Shown here: in pieces, positions 16,507-26,005 of the stretch
Layout: each line of letters begins with the position of its first letter
How positions within the stretch are numbered: the first letter of the stretch is position 1
Source: Pantoea sp. RIT-PI-b
Lineage (GTDB): Bacteria > Pseudomonadota > Gammaproteobacteria > Enterobacterales > Enterobacteriaceae
Assembly (NCBI RefSeq): GCF_001187905.1
Contig: NZ_LGIS01000018.1
Location: 1 to 64,000 of the forward strand
Reading direction: 5' to 3'
DNA length: 64,000 bases
Position numbers and translations under genes: made by a program
The notes under the pieces: generated by a model
Seen by the model: the letters and a program-made list of their open reading frames with translations, nothing else
Database searches by the model: none
Told to the model about the DNA's origin: nothing

Positions 16507-19179
16507 ATGAACGACGACATTTCCCGCCCCAATCCCGATGCGCTGCTGCTCAATCACAGCGACAGCCATCGCGGTAAACTGAAAATCTACTTCGGCGCCT
16601 GCGCGGGCGTGGGAAAAACCTTCGCCATGTTGCAGGAGGCGCAGCGTCTGCGCGCGCAGGGGCTCGACGTGTTAGCCGGCGTGGTGGAAACCCATGGCCG
16701 TGAAGAGACCGCCGCGCTGATTAACGGGCTGGCGGTGTTGCCACGTCGTACCTCCGGGCGTTCGCGCCATGCTGAATTCGATCTCGATGCCGCGCTGGCG
16801 CGCCACCCGGCGGTGATTCTGATGGATGAGCTGGCGCACACCAACGTGCAGGGTTCGCGCCATCCGAAACGCTGGCAGGATATTGAGGAGCTGCTCGAGG
16901 CGGGCATTGACGTCATCACTACCGTTAACGTGCAGCATCTGGAAAGCCTGAATGATGTGGTCGGCGGCGTCACCGGCATCCAGGTACGTGAAACCGTGCC
17001 CGATCCCTTCTTCGATAGCGCCGACGAAGTGGTGCTGGTGGATCTGCCGCCGGACGATCTGCGTCAGCGGCTGAAAGAGGGCAAAGTTTACGTCGGCGAT
17101 CGCGCCGAACGCGCCATCGAAAACTTCTTCCGCAAAGGCAATCTGTTCGCGCTACGCGAGCTGGCGCTGCGTCGTACCGCCGATCGCGTGGATGACCAGA
17201 TGCGCGCCTGGCGCGACCAGCAGGGCCGCGACAAAGTGTGGCACACGCGCGATGCCATTCTGCTGTGTATTGGTGATGATACCGGCAGCGAAAAGCTGGT
17301 CCGCACCGCCGCGCGATTGGCGGCACGGCTCGGCAGCGCATGGCACGCGGTGTATGTGGAAACGCCGCGCCTGAATCGCCTGCCGGAAGCACGGCGTCGT
17401 GCCATTCTGCGCACGCTGCAGCTGGCGCAGGAGCTCGGCGCGGAAACCGCCACGCTCTCCGATCCTGATGAAGCGCGTGCGGTGTTGCGTTATGCGCGCG
17501 AACACAATCTCGGCAAAATCGTCATTGGACGGCAGCCACAGCGGCGCTGGCGGCGCGACAGTTTTGCCCAGCGTCTGGGCGAACTCGGCCCGGATGTTGA
17601 TTTACTGGTGGTCGCGCTGGATGAACCGGTGCGCGACGCGCCGCATCCGCTCAGCGGCCAGCGCGGTAGCAGCGAAAAATGGCGGCTCTATCTGCGCGGC
17701 TGTTTGATGGCGCTGCTGCTGTGTATTTTGGTCACGACGGTGGGCCGCTGGCTGCTGGTGGCGTTTGATCCGGCTAACAGCGTGATGATTTATCTGCTAG
17801 CGGTGGTGTTGGTGGCGCTGCGCTATGGTCGCTGGCCGTCGGTGTTCGCCACGGTGATCAACATCATTGCCTTCGACCTGTTTTTCGTCGCGCCGACCGG
17901 CACCGTGGCGGTGTCGGATTTGCAGTATCTGGTGACCTTTGCGGTGATGCTGGCGGTGGGGGTGATTGTCGGGAATCTGACGGCGGGCGTGCGCTACCAG
18001 GCCAAAGTGGCGCGCTATCGCGAACAGCGTGCGCGCCATCTGTATGAGATGGCGAAAGCCCTCGGCAGCGACCTCACGCCGCAGGATATCGCCACCACCA
18101 GCCAGCGCATTATTGATGTCACCCTGCAGGCGCGCAGTTTGCTGCTGCTGCCCGATGAGCAGGGCGAGCTGCAAACTATTGGCGATAGCGCAATGGGCAC
18201 GCCGCCGGATCTCGCCATCGCCAAATGGAGCTACAGCAAAGGCCAGCCAGCGGGCGCTGGCACCGATACCTTACCAGCGGTGCCGTACCAGATTCTGCCA
18301 CTGAAAAGCGGCCATCACTGTCGCGGTTTGCTGGTGGTTGAACCGGAAAACCTGCGCCAGCTGATGATCCCCGAGCAGCAGCGCCTGCTGGAAACCTTCA
18401 CCGTGCTGATCGCCAACGCGCTGGAACGCATGGCGCTGTCGCACAGTGAAGCGGCATCGCGCCTTGCCGCCGAGCGCGAGCAGCTGCGTAATGCGCTGCT
18501 GTCAGCACTGTCACACGATCTGCGTACGCCACTGACGGTGCTGTTTGGTCAGGCGGAGATGCTAATGCTCGATCTGGCCAGTGAAGAGTCAAAGTTTGTC
18601 GGCCAGGCCAATCAGATTCGTGAGCAGACGCTGAGCACCATCCGCCTGGTGAGCAACATGCTGGATATGGCGCGCATTCAATCCGGTGGACTCAATCTGC
18701 GCGAAGAGTGGGTGGCGCTGGATGAGGTGATTGGCGGGGCGCTGAGCAGTATGGGGCCGTCGTTGAAAGGCCACGAATTTACGCTCGATTTGCCAGAGAT
18801 GGTGCTGATTAAAGGCGACAGCGCCATGCTGGAACGGGTGTTTACCAATCTTGTCGAAAATAGCCTGAAATACGCGGGCAACGCCGCGCAGCACGGTATT
18901 CGCGCCTGGTGCGAGCGCGATCGGCTGGAGATTGCGGTGTGGGACAGCGGGCCGGGTATTGCGCCGGAGAACCTGACGCGCATTTTTGACAAGTTCGCAC
19001 GCGGCGATAAAGAGTCGGCGGTGCCGGGCGTGGGGCTGGGATTGGCGATTGGCAAAACCATTATTGAATCCCACCGTGGACGCATCTGGGCGGAGAATCG
19101 ACCGGAAGGCGGCGCGGTGTTTCGTTTGTCCCTGCCGCTGCCGGCAGCGCCAGAAATTTCTGAAGAAGGGCTGAAATAA
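16507..19179 (+). CDS. kdpD: Sensor histidine kinase KdpD
   Basis: An 890-residue membrane sensor for K+ limitation and osmotic stress. The N-terminal KdpD domain has Walker A 'GACAGVGKT' (residues 30-38) and 'MDELAHTN'. A Usp-like domain follows (about 250-370). Four membrane helices lie around 397-500, then a GAF-like linker. The transmitter has the H-box 'SHDLRTPLT' (His670), N-box 'NLVENSLKYA' and G-boxes 'DSGPGI' and 'GVGLGLAIG'. All catalytic boxes are intact. In E. coli kdpE overlaps the kdpD stop. Here no response regulator follows; yqhA does. Its partner must therefore be elsewhere in the genome or lost. Confidence 0.96.
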   Translation: MNDDISRPNPDALLLNHSDSHRGKLKIYFGACAGVGKTFAMLQEAQRLRAQGLDVLAGVVETHGREETAALINGLAVLPRRTSGRSRHAEFDLDAALARHPAVILMDELAHTNVQGSRHPKRWQDIEELLEAGIDVITTVNVQHLESLNDVVGGVTGIQVRETVPDPFFDSADEVVLVDLPPDDLRQRLKEGKVYVGDRAERAIENFFRKGNLFALRELALRRTADRVDDQMRAWRDQQGRDKVWHTRDAILLCIGDDTGSEKLVRTAARLAARLGSAWHAVYVETPRLNRLPEARRRAILRTLQLAQELGAETATLSDPDEARAVLRYAREHNLGKIVIGRQPQRRWRRDSFAQRLGELGPDVDLLVVALDEPVRDAPHPLSGQRGSSEKWRLYLRGCLMALLLCILVTTVGRWLLVAFDPANSVMIYLLAVVLVALRYGRWPSVFATVINIIAFDLFFVAPTGTVAVSDLQYLVTFAVMLAVGVIVGNLTAGVRYQAKVARYREQRARHLYEMAKALGSDLTPQDIATTSQRIIDVTLQARSLLLLPDEQGELQTIGDSAMGTPPDLAIAKWSYSKGQPAGAGTDTLPAVPYQILPLKSGHHCRGLLVVEPENLRQLMIPEQQRLLETFTVLIANALERMALSHSEAASRLAAEREQLRNALLSALSHDLRTPLTVLFGQAEMLMLDLASEESKFVGQANQIREQTLSTIRLVSNMLDMARIQSGGLNLREEWVALDEVIGGALSSMGPSLKGHEFTLDLPEMVLIKGDSAMLERVFTNLVENSLKYAGNAAQHGIRAWCERDRLEIAVWDSGPGIAPENLTRIFDKFARGDKESAVPGVGLGLAIGKTIIESHRGRIWAENRPEGGAVFRLSLPLPAAPEISEEGLK

Positions 19180-19233
19180 CTTCACATAAGTTCGGTTATA
19201 CTCGCCCACTTGTCTGTTGATTAATGGGAACTT

Positions 19234-19743
19234 ATGGAACGTTTTATCGAAAACCTGATGTATTCATCGCGCTGGCTGCTGGCTCCGGTTTACATGGGAC
19301 TTTCGTTGGGCCTGCTGGTGCTGACTATCAAATTCTTTCAGGAGATTTTTCACCTGTTGCCGCACGTTTTCAGCATCGCCGAAAACGATCTGATTCTGCT
19401 GCTGCTGTCGCTGGTGGATATGACGCTGGTCGGCGGCTTGCTGGTGATGGTGATGCTCTCGGGCTACGAGAACTTTGTCTCCAAGCTGGATATTGATGAG
19501 CACAGAGAGAAGCTGAGCTGGCTCGGTAAAATGGACTCCGGCTCGTTGAAAAACAAAGTCGCGGCCTCGATTGTGGCGATTTCGTCAATTCACCTGCTGC
19601 GCATCTTTATGGACGCCCGCAACGTCGAAAACGAAAAGCTGATGTGGTACGTGATTATCCACCTGACGTTTGTGCTGTCGGCGTTTGTAATGGGCTGGCT
19701 GGATAATATGTCGAAGGCGGATAAGAACGCTGCGAAGATGTAG
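19234..19743 (+). CDS. yqhA: YqhA family inner-membrane protein (UPF0114)
   Basis: A 169-residue protein with about four predicted membrane helices. The opening '[28 protein letters not shown]' and '[37 protein letters not shown]' (in pieces) match E. coli YqhA. Function is unknown. It occupies the place where kdpE would be expected and has its own short upstream region, with GGGAAC nine bases before the ATG. It is probably an independent transcription unit. Confidence 0.92.
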   Translation: MERFIENLMYSSRWLLAPVYMGLSLGLLVLTIKFFQEIFHLLPHVFSIAENDLILLLLSLVDMTLVGGLLVMVMLSGYENFVSKLDIDEHREKLSWLGKMDSGSLKNKVAASIVAISSIHLLRIFMDARNVENEKLMWYVIIHLTFVLSAFVMGWLDNMSKADKNAAKM

Positions 19744-19759
19744 GGTGGTGTGCGCTGTT

Positions 19760-19855
19760 CCCTCACCCTAACCCTCTCCCACAGGTGGGAGAGGGAACCG
19801 ATTGATGCACGGTCCGCCCCCTCGCCCGCTTGCGGGAGAGGGCTGGGGTGAGGGA
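19760..19855. repeat. Palindromic repeat (CCCTCACCC...GGGTGAGGG type)
   Basis: The stretch opens with CCCTCACCCTAACCCTC and closes with GGGGTGAGGG. It encloses two hairpins: CCCTCTCCCAC paired with GTGGGAGAGGG, and CCCTCGCCCGC paired with a GCGGGAGAGGG arm. It lies between the convergent yqhA and LysR genes, so it may act as a bidirectional terminator. Repeats of this composition are widespread in proteobacteria. Confidence 0.7.
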
Positions 19856-19862
19856 AAAACCG

Positions 19863-20795
19863 CTACCGCGTTGCTGGCTGCGCGCCCGCCAGCTTAGGCA
19901 TCACTTCACGAATCATTTCGAAAAACTGCCGTAGTCGTGCCGGATAATAGCTGGCCCACGGATAAGTCAGCCACACCGGCAGCGGTGGCGCTTGCCACTC
20001 CGGCATTAACTGAATCAGATCCCCTTTAGCCAAATCTTCCTGCACCACCCAGGATGACACCACTGCTGCGCCCATCCCCGCCACGGCGGCTTTGCGCACC
20101 GCGTACAAACTGTCGCTGGCGAGACGTGGCGCAATCGCCAGATTCACCGGCTGGCCGTCGCTGATACGCTGTAAGGCGATTTCGTTACGATAAAAACTGG
20201 TCAACGCCAGCCACGGCAGGTTGTTGAGCTGCGTTACTTCGGTCACTGGCGGATAGGCCGCCAGCAGCGATGGCGCGGCCACCACAAAGCGCGGCACTTC
20301 AGCCAGCAATATCGCCACGATGGATGAGTCGCTCGGCGCACCGACCTGGATCGCGCAATCGATGTTTTCGCTGATAAAGTCCGGCGTGCGGTCATTCAGC
20401 ATCCACTCTACCGTTAAGCGCGGGTAGCGGTGCAGATAATCAATCAGCGGCTCAATCAGCTGATCCTGACCAAAGGCGTGCGGTGCGCGCACGCGCAGGG
20501 TGCCAATCGGATCGTCGCTGGCTCCGGTCAGATCATCTTCCAGCGCATGCCAGGTCGCCACCAGCTGACGCGCCTGCGCATAGCAGCGCTCGCCATCATC
20601 GGTGAGCTTCAGCGCATGCGTGGTGCGCATAATCAGTTTGAGACCGAGCCGCTGCTCAAGTGCCTGCAGCCGACGGCTGATGGTGGGCTGCGTGGTGCCG
20701 AGCTGGCTTGCTGCTGCCGAAAGCGATCCACTCTCGACGATGCGGATAAAGGTCTGCATCAGTTCGATGCGATCAACGCTGGAAACCGTGTTCAT
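19863..20795 (-). CDS. LysR family transcriptional regulator
   Basis: An approximately 310-residue regulator. The N-terminal winged helix-turn-helix reads 'LMQTFIRIVESGSLSAAASQ' then 'LGTTQPTISRRLQALEQRLG' (about residues 11-50). The rest is the effector domain with 'DPIGTLRVRAPHAFG' and 'VAGMGAAVVSSWVVQEDL'. It belongs to the CrgA/YafC-type branch by appearance. A GTG nine bases further upstream (20804) is an alternative start; neither start has a strong ribosome binding site. It is divergent from the MFS gene at 20888, its likely target. Confidence 0.9.
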   Translation of the reverse strand: MNTVSSVDRIELMQTFIRIVESGSLSAAASQLGTTQPTISRRLQALEQRLGLKLIMRTTHALKLTDDGERCYAQARQLVATWHALEDDLTGASDDPIGTLRVRAPHAFGQDQLIEPLIDYLHRYPRLTVEWMLNDRTPDFISENIDCAIQVGAPSDSSIVAILLAEVPRFVVAAPSLLAAYPPVTEVTQLNNLPWLALTSFYRNEIALQRISDGQPVNLAIAPRLASDSLYAVRKAAVAGMGAAVVSSWVVQEDLAKGDLIQLMPEWQAPPLPVWLTYPWASYYPARLRQFFEMIREVMPKLAGAQPATR

Positions 20796-20887
20796 ACGTA
20801 CCACGCATAACAGTTCTGTGTTTGAGCAGTCTACCGCGTATGGCGGTAACGCGCTTTAATAAGCGCACTTTCACGGGGGAATCCATT

Positions 20888-22093
20888 ATGTCAGTCATCT
20901 CATCTTCAGCCATGCCCGCTGAGAAACTGCCCGCGCCGCTGGTGTTTACGCTCGCCGCCGGTGCTGGACTCAGCGTTGCATCGATTTACTACAGCCAGCC
21001 GATGCTGGATATCATCAGCAAACAGTTCAACGTCGGGATTGGTAGCGTGGGCATGGTGCCGATGCTGACGCAAGCCGGCTACGCGCTCGGCATTCTGCTG
21101 CTGGCCCCGCTCGGCGACCGCCACGATCGACGCACCATCATCCTGATCAAAGGCTTGCTGCTGGTTGCCGCGCTGCTGCTGTGTGGCTTTTCGGGCGGGT
21201 TGAACGCGTTGCTGATCGCCAGCTTCGTCACCGGCTTAACCGCCACCGTGGCGCAGGACATCGTACCGGCTTCGGCGGCGTTAGCGCCGGAGCGCAGTCG
21301 CGGCAAAATCGTCGGCACGGTGATGACGGGCTTGCTGGTGGGGATTTTGCTGTCTCGCGTGGTGAGCGGCGTGGTGGCGGAGTATTTCGGCTGGCGCACC
21401 ATGTACCTGATAGCGGCCGTAGCGGTGTTGCTGATTAGCGGTGCGCTGTGGCGCGTGTTACCGCGCTTTACGCCAGGCACTTCGGTGAGCTATCCGCGTC
21501 TGCTGCTGTCGCTGGCTCATCTGTGGCAGCACCATCAAACTTTGCGGCGCGCGGCGTTGGCGCAGGGCCTGTTATCGGTTGGCTTTAGCGCCTTCTGGTC
21601 AACGCTGGCGTTAATGCTAAGCGACAAATTCCATCTGGATAGCGCCGTTGCCGGTGCGTTCGGCCTGGCCGGTGCGGCAGGGGCGTTAGCGGCACCGTTA
21701 GCCGGTAGCGTGGCGGATCGTATCGGTCCCGCACGTGTCACGCAGTACGGTGCCACATTGGTGATGGTATCGTTCGCGTTGATGTTCCTGCTGCCGCTGT
21801 TGCCGATGCCAGCGCAGCTTGGTCTGATTATCCTCAGCACCATCGGTTTTGATTTGGGTGTGCAGGCCACGCTGGTGGCGCATCAGACGCTGGTTTACAG
21901 CCTGGCACCGGAAGCGCGCAGTCGTCTTAACGCCTTGATGTTTACCGTGGTCTTTATCGGCATGGCAACCGGTGCGGCGCTGGGTAGCCTGGCGCTGGCG
22001 CATTGGGGCTGGACCGGTGTGGTCGCGCTCTCGACGCTAGCCGCTGCGCTTGCCTTGATGATTCGCCTGGCAAGCCGTCATCTGAAAAACTAA
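20888..22093 (+). CDS. MFS transporter (drug:H+ antiporter-like)
   Basis: A 401-residue, twelve-helix transporter with motif A 'LLAPLGDRHDRRTIILIKG' (about residues 72-90) and 'LSVASIYYSQPMLDIISKQF' after the first helix. It resembles the E. coli YgaY-like exporters of small molecules; the substrate is unknown. The ATG at 20888, preceded by GGGGGAA, is preferred to 20822, whose extension is not conserved-looking. It is divergent from the LysR gene, a common arrangement for regulator-controlled efflux. Confidence 0.88.
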   Translation: MSVISSSAMPAEKLPAPLVFTLAAGAGLSVASIYYSQPMLDIISKQFNVGIGSVGMVPMLTQAGYALGILLLAPLGDRHDRRTIILIKGLLLVAALLLCGFSGGLNALLIASFVTGLTATVAQDIVPASAALAPERSRGKIVGTVMTGLLVGILLSRVVSGVVAEYFGWRTMYLIAAVAVLLISGALWRVLPRFTPGTSVSYPRLLLSLAHLWQHHQTLRRAALAQGLLSVGFSAFWSTLALMLSDKFHLDSAVAGAFGLAGAAGALAAPLAGSVADRIGPARVTQYGATLVMVSFALMFLLPLLPMPAQLGLIILSTIGFDLGVQATLVAHQTLVYSLAPEARSRLNALMFTVVFIGMATGAALGSLALAHWGWTGVVALSTLAAALALMIRLASRHLKN

Positions 22094-22147
22094 CCGCGTA
22101 ACATGTGCCAGGCTTAAAGGAAGAATATTATTTAAAAACGGAGCGTT

Positions 22148-23497
22148 ATGAATTTCCTGGCCTGGACCGCCGCCACCGGCGGTCTGCTACTTCTTATGTC
22201 ACTGGCTTCCGGCTGGATTCACCGCGGGCCAGTGACCTCATTTGGTCTCTATCTGTTCGCGGGTATCCTCTGTGGCCCGTGGATGCTCAATCTGCTGCAA
22301 GTCGATATTATCGGTCACGCCAATCTCGCTGCGCACATCACTGAAATTACCATGGCCGCCTCGCTGTTTATCACCGGGCTCAAGCTGCGTTTGCCGCTCA
22401 ATGCGCATGCGTGGCGCATCGGCGTGCGGCTGGCGTTTCCGGCGATGCTGCTGACGGTAGGCAGTATGACGGTGCTGGTGCACTGGATCACCGGCTTTGA
22501 CTGGGCGCTGTCGCTGGCATTTGGTGCCATTGTGGCGCCGACCGATCCGGTGCTTGCCAGCCTGATTTCCGTCAATGATGCGCGCGATGACGATGCGCTG
22601 CGCGTGGCGCTCTCCAGCGAAGCCGGCATGAACGACGGCTCGGCGCTGCCGCTGCTGATGCTGGCCATGTTGATGCTGCAGCCGGGCGCGCTGAACATGG
22701 CTTCATTCGGCGAATGGTTCGCCAAAGACGCGCTTTGGGCGATCGGCGGCGGGTTGGGGATAGGTTTTGCGCTGGGCTGGCTGATTGGCCAACTGGCGAC
22801 GCATCTACGCACCGCTAATCAGGATGTGGCGCCGAACGATCTGTTTGCTCTTGCGCTGATTGCGCTCAGCTACGCCGCTGCGCAGTCGGTTGATGCTTCC
22901 GGCTTCCTCGCGACTTTCGCCGCCGGCGTCGGTTTGCGTCGTGCGGAATTACGCGTAGTGAAGCACTATCCGCAGGATGAGATGTCAGAAGAGGAGCGTT
23001 TCTTACCGGCAGAAGCGCGGGTGAATACCGGTCAACGTATGGCGCAAGGCAGTAGCGGCATGGTGAAATCGGTCGGTTTGGTGATCGGCGATGCGCTCTC
23101 CTTTGGTGATACTATCGAGCGCTTGCTCGCCGCAGGCATGATGGTGGTGCTCGGCATTACGCTGGCGCAGCACTGGAATCTCACCGGCATTGGCCTGGCG
23201 CTATTGCTGTTTGTGGTGGTGCGTCCGTTGGCGGTGTGGATCACTACGTGGCGTTGCGATATTCCGTTAATGCGACGGCTGCTGATTGGCTGGTTGGGTA
23301 TTCGCGGCATCGGCAGTATCAATTATATTGCCTATGCATGGGTGCACGGCATGCGTGGACCCGAGGCGGAGCAGATGGTGGATATGGCGTTGACGTTAGT
23401 GGTGTGCAGTATTGTGCTGCACGGCATCACGGTAACGCCGTTGTTAAACTGGCGTGCTGCCCGTCAGGCCGCACGCGCGGAGCGCAACGAAAACTGA
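22148..23497 (+). CDS. Cation:proton antiporter, CPA1/NhaP type
   Basis: A 449-residue polytopic membrane protein. The ion-binding signatures 'IVAPTDPVLASLIS' (about residues 127-140) and 'LSSEAGMNDGSALPLL' (about 155-170) are those of NhaP-type Na+(K+)/H+ exchangers, including the paired Asp residues. About twelve or more helices are predicted. There is no obvious C-terminal TrkA-type domain; the protein ends soon after the last helix with a basic tail. It probably exchanges Na+ or K+ for H+ across the inner membrane. A short exported-protein gene follows 26 bases downstream and may be co-transcribed. Confidence 0.9.
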   Translation: MNFLAWTAATGGLLLLMSLASGWIHRGPVTSFGLYLFAGILCGPWMLNLLQVDIIGHANLAAHITEITMAASLFITGLKLRLPLNAHAWRIGVRLAFPAMLLTVGSMTVLVHWITGFDWALSLAFGAIVAPTDPVLASLISVNDARDDDALRVALSSEAGMNDGSALPLLMLAMLMLQPGALNMASFGEWFAKDALWAIGGGLGIGFALGWLIGQLATHLRTANQDVAPNDLFALALIALSYAAAQSVDASGFLATFAAGVGLRRAELRVVKHYPQDEMSEEERFLPAEARVNTGQRMAQGSSGMVKSVGLVIGDALSFGDTIERLLAAGMMVVLGITLAQHWNLTGIGLALLLFVVVRPLAVWITTWRCDIPLMRRLLIGWLGIRGIGSINYIAYAWVHGMRGPEAEQMVDMALTLVVCSIVLHGITVTPLLNWRAARQAARAERNEN

Positions 23498-23523
23498 TTT
23501 ATTGGAAATTATTGGAGCCTGTT

Positions 23524-23871
23524 ATGAAAGCGTTATTACTCGCCCTCGTTGGGCTGTCTCTTTCGGCCGGTGTGTTTGCTGCCGAGGGTGACAATAATCA
23601 GGAAGAGAATGTCTATGCCAGCCAGCTGTGTCATCTGGTGAGCAGCGAGAAGAGCACCAGCGATTTGGATGGCTACACCGAGAAGCTGAAGTCCCAACTG
23701 GCGGCTAGCCAGTCTTCATCGGCGATGCAGCAGCCTGAATTCAATGAAGAGATCGCGCAGGAAGTGATTAGCGCGTGGCTGGAGCTGGGCGAAGATGAGC
23801 GCGGCAAACTGCGTAAAGATCAGCAGCAATGTGAACAAACGGTGATGACCCAGTTCCAGCAACAAGACTAA
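23524..23871 (+). CDS. Small exported protein of unknown function
   Basis: A 115-residue protein with a clear signal peptide (MKALLLALVGLSLSAGVFA, cleaved before AEGDNN). The mature part is acidic and helical, with two Cys ('SQLCHLV' and 'QQQCEQT') that could form a disulphide in the periplasm. I do not recognise a family. The ribosome binding site is TTGGAGCC, eight bases upstream. It follows the antiporter gene closely and ends at a small ERIC remnant and a terminator, so the two genes may form one transcript. Confidence 0.8.
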   Translation: MKALLLALVGLSLSAGVFAAEGDNNQEENVYASQLCHLVSSEKSTSDLDGYTEKLKSQLAASQSSSAMQQPEFNEEIAQEVISAWLELGEDERGKLRKDQQQCEQTVMTQFQQQD

Positions 23872-23911
23872 TACCCGTCATACTTTCTGCCGCACGAATT
23901 ATTTAGGGTAT
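23871..23911. repeat. Internally deleted ERIC element
   Basis: ATACCCGTCATACTTTC at the left and CGAATTATTTAGGGTAT at the right are the two ends of the ERIC palindrome seen complete at 43460-43585. The central 80 or so bases are missing. It begins at the stop codon of the preceding gene. Confidence 0.75.
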
Positions 23912-23922
23912 TTGAAAGAACT

Positions 23923-23947
23923 CGCGCCTTTTTAGGCGCGTTTTTTT
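23923..23947 (+). terminator. Intrinsic terminator
   Basis: CGCGCC, loop TTTTTA, GGCGCG, then a run of seven T. This is a strong terminator for the antiporter and exported-protein transcript. Confidence 0.88.
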
Positions 23948-24062
23948 ATGGCTTTTTTGTACGATTTACGTACATAATCGCCAACGTCGAAATCAGACAT
24001 GCGTCACATAATGAGATTCAGCTGTTAAAGCTGGCATTTTTTGCATACTGGCACTGGGCAAG

Positions 24063-24959
24063 ATGATTACACGTCGTCACTTTTTGTTGGCAACCGGAGC
24101 AACCGCTCTCTCGATGACCACGGGCAAGTTATTTGCTCGCGACGACGTCATTCCGCTGTGGCCCGACGATCCGCCTGGCGGCGGCGGCCCTTCGGGTTTG
24201 CTTAAAGTTAACAAATACGGCTCCTGGACCAACATCGTTTCTCCCGCCATTCAGCGTTTCCGCCCGGAAAATCCCAACGGCGAAGCGGTGATTGTCGCAG
24301 CGGGCGGCGGCTATCGTTTTATCGGTATGGGGCGCGAAGCCTGGCCGGTCGCGCGCTGGCTCAATGCAAACGGCTACACCGTGTATGTGCTCAGCTACCG
24401 TTTGCCGGGTGAGAAGTGGCAGGCGGGCAATCTGGCGCCGCTGCAGGATGCGCAACGGGCGATTCGTCTGGTGCGCTCCATGGAGCGCAAGGTGCATCTG
24501 CTGGGCTTTTCCGCCGGCGGACATCTGCTCGGCATGGCCGCCGCGCGACCGGATTTCGCATCCTATCCGGCGCAGGACCCGCTGGATCAGGTCAGACCGA
24601 GCGTGGATAGCGTTGGCCTGATCTATCCTGTCATCACCCTCGAAGCGCCGTATCAGCACACCAACACGCACCTGATGCTGGTGGGCCATAACGTCACGCC
24701 AACCCAGGAAGCCAACTGGTCGGTGCAAAACTACGTCACGCGGCAATATCCGCCCACCTTCCTCGCGCAGGCCGAAGACGATCGCACCTCAAATCCTCAC
24801 AATACCGAAATCATGCGCGATACCTGTCGCCGCATGCGCGTGCCGGTTGAGTTGATTGAGCTTAGCAGCGGCGGCCACGGTTTTGGTCTCGGCAAAGCGG
24901 GCACGCCTGCCGCGCTGTGGGATCAGGCTTATGTGCGCTGGCTGGATAATCTGGGTTAA
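24063..24959 (+). CDS. Tat-exported alpha/beta hydrolase (acetyl-esterase-like)
   Basis: A 298-residue protein starting with the twin-arginine signal 'MITRRHFLLATGATAL', so it should be exported folded. The mature enzyme is of the BD-FAE/acetylxylan-esterase-like family. It has an oxyanion segment 'VAAGGGYRFI' (about 78-87), the nucleophile elbow GFSAGGH (Ser150), an acid near 'AEDDRTSNP' (about 235) and His in 'SSGGHGFG' (about 273). It may remove acyl groups from plant or bacterial polysaccharides; this is family-based inference. The ribosome binding site is weak. The gene is alone. Confidence 0.88.
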   Translation: MITRRHFLLATGATALSMTTGKLFARDDVIPLWPDDPPGGGGPSGLLKVNKYGSWTNIVSPAIQRFRPENPNGEAVIVAAGGGYRFIGMGREAWPVARWLNANGYTVYVLSYRLPGEKWQAGNLAPLQDAQRAIRLVRSMERKVHLLGFSAGGHLLGMAAARPDFASYPAQDPLDQVRPSVDSVGLIYPVITLEAPYQHTNTHLMLVGHNVTPTQEANWSVQNYVTRQYPPTFLAQAEDDRTSNPHNTEIMRDTCRRMRVPVELIELSSGGHGFGLGKAGTPAALWDQAYVRWLDNLG

Positions 24960-25008
24960 TCACGTCAGCCATAAATAGCGTCATCACGATTGGTGCGCCG
25001 ATTGGGGT

Positions 25009-25065
25009 GGTCACCATGAATGGTGACCCTACAGAACCGGCGTAGGGTCACCATTCATGGCGACC
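25009..25065. repeat. REP pair, family 1
   Basis: GGTCACCATGAATGGTGACC plus CTAC, then GTAGGGTCACCATTCATGG and a closing CGACC. The first hairpin arms are GGTCACC/GGTGACC, different from other copies but still paired. It lies between convergent genes. Confidence 0.78.
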
Positions 25066-25087
25066 AGGCATGCCCCATAAATATCAA

Positions 25088-26005
25088 TCACGTCAGATTA
25101 AAATGCGCATCCGGCCGTAACGGTTCGGGCAGCGGCATGTCGCCATTCATCGCTTTCAAATTGCGTTCGATGTTGACGCACAGCGCATCGAGCGGCAGAT
25201 GGTTCGGCGCGGTGCCAAACGGATGTTCCAGCTCTTCCGCTAGCGCCTCGAGCGACAAAAAGGTGTAGGAGATAAACATCGACACCAGCGGCGTCATCAG
25301 ATGCAAATCCGCCACCAGCGCGAACGGCAGCAGCGTACAGAACAGATAAACGGTGCGATGCAGAATCAGGCTGTAGGCAAACGGAATGGGCGTGCTGGCG
25401 ATGCGATCGCAACCGCCCAGAATGGTCGACAGCTGATTAAGATTCTCATCAATGCTCTGCCAGACGATATCCGACACCAACCCTTCATCACGGCGCTGCG
25501 CCAGCCATTCGCTGAGGCACAATAAAATCTGTGAGGTCGGCAGCGGATGATGGAGCACCGCGCTGTGCCAGCGGGCGGGCAGCAAGCGCTGCAAATCCGT
25601 CTGTACCTCCGTTTTACGCAGCCGGTGCTTCAGACACCAGCAAAACGCCAGCTGCAAGCCGGTAAATTCCCGTATCTGCTCTTCGCTGACGCCGCGAATG
25701 CTTTTAATTTGCCGCAGCAGCGATCGCTGGGTGATGTGCAGGCTGCCCCACAAATTACGCGCTTCGAGAAAACGCGCATAGCTGGCGTTGTTGCGAAAGC
25801 CGAGGAAGATAGCGATCGACACGCCTACCAGGCTAAAGGGTGCGGTGGTGAGGTGAATGCCGAAGGTGGAGTACCACGGATAGCCAAAGATGGCGATCAG
25901 CGACATTAACAGGTTGAGCGACAGGCGGAACACGATGTTGCTGAGCACCGAGCCGTGCCAGTCAAACAAGCGCATAAACCAGTGTTGATGAGGACGTACG
26001 ATCAT
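25088..26005 (-). CDS. yneE: Bestrophin-family channel protein (YneE)
   Basis: A 305-residue inner-membrane protein of the bacterial bestrophin family, matching E. coli YneE in length. Signatures include 'SLNLLMSLIAIFGYPWYSTF', 'PFSLVGVSIAIFLGFRNNAS' followed by 'YARFLEARNLWG' (about residues 55-88), and 'ISYTFLSLEALAEELEHPFG' near the C terminus (about 248-267). Bacterial bestrophins form pentameric ion channels; the KpBest homologue conducts cations. The physiological role is not established. The gene stands alone. The ribosome binding site is poor. Confidence 0.9.
   Translation of the reverse strand: MIVRPHQHWFMRLFDWHGSVLSNIVFRLSLNLLMSLIAIFGYPWYSTFGIHLTTAPFSLVGVSIAIFLGFRNNASYARFLEARNLWGSLHITQRSLLRQIKSIRGVSEEQIREFTGLQLAFCWCLKHRLRKTEVQTDLQRLLPARWHSAVLHHPLPTSQILLCLSEWLAQRRDEGLVSDIVWQSIDENLNQLSTILGGCDRIASTPIPFAYSLILHRTVYLFCTLLPFALVADLHLMTPLVSMFISYTFLSLEALAEELEHPFGTAPNHLPLDALCVNIERNLKAMNGDMPLPEPLRPDAHFNLT

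Noticed and set aside
19180..19233. Possible kdpE remnant after kdpD
   Set aside because: Only 54 bases separate kdpD from yqhA and none resembles a receiver domain in any frame.
25009..25065. CRISPR-like repeat
   Set aside because: Only two inverted hairpins with GTAG ends, no direct repeats with spacers and no cas genes; it is a REP pair.
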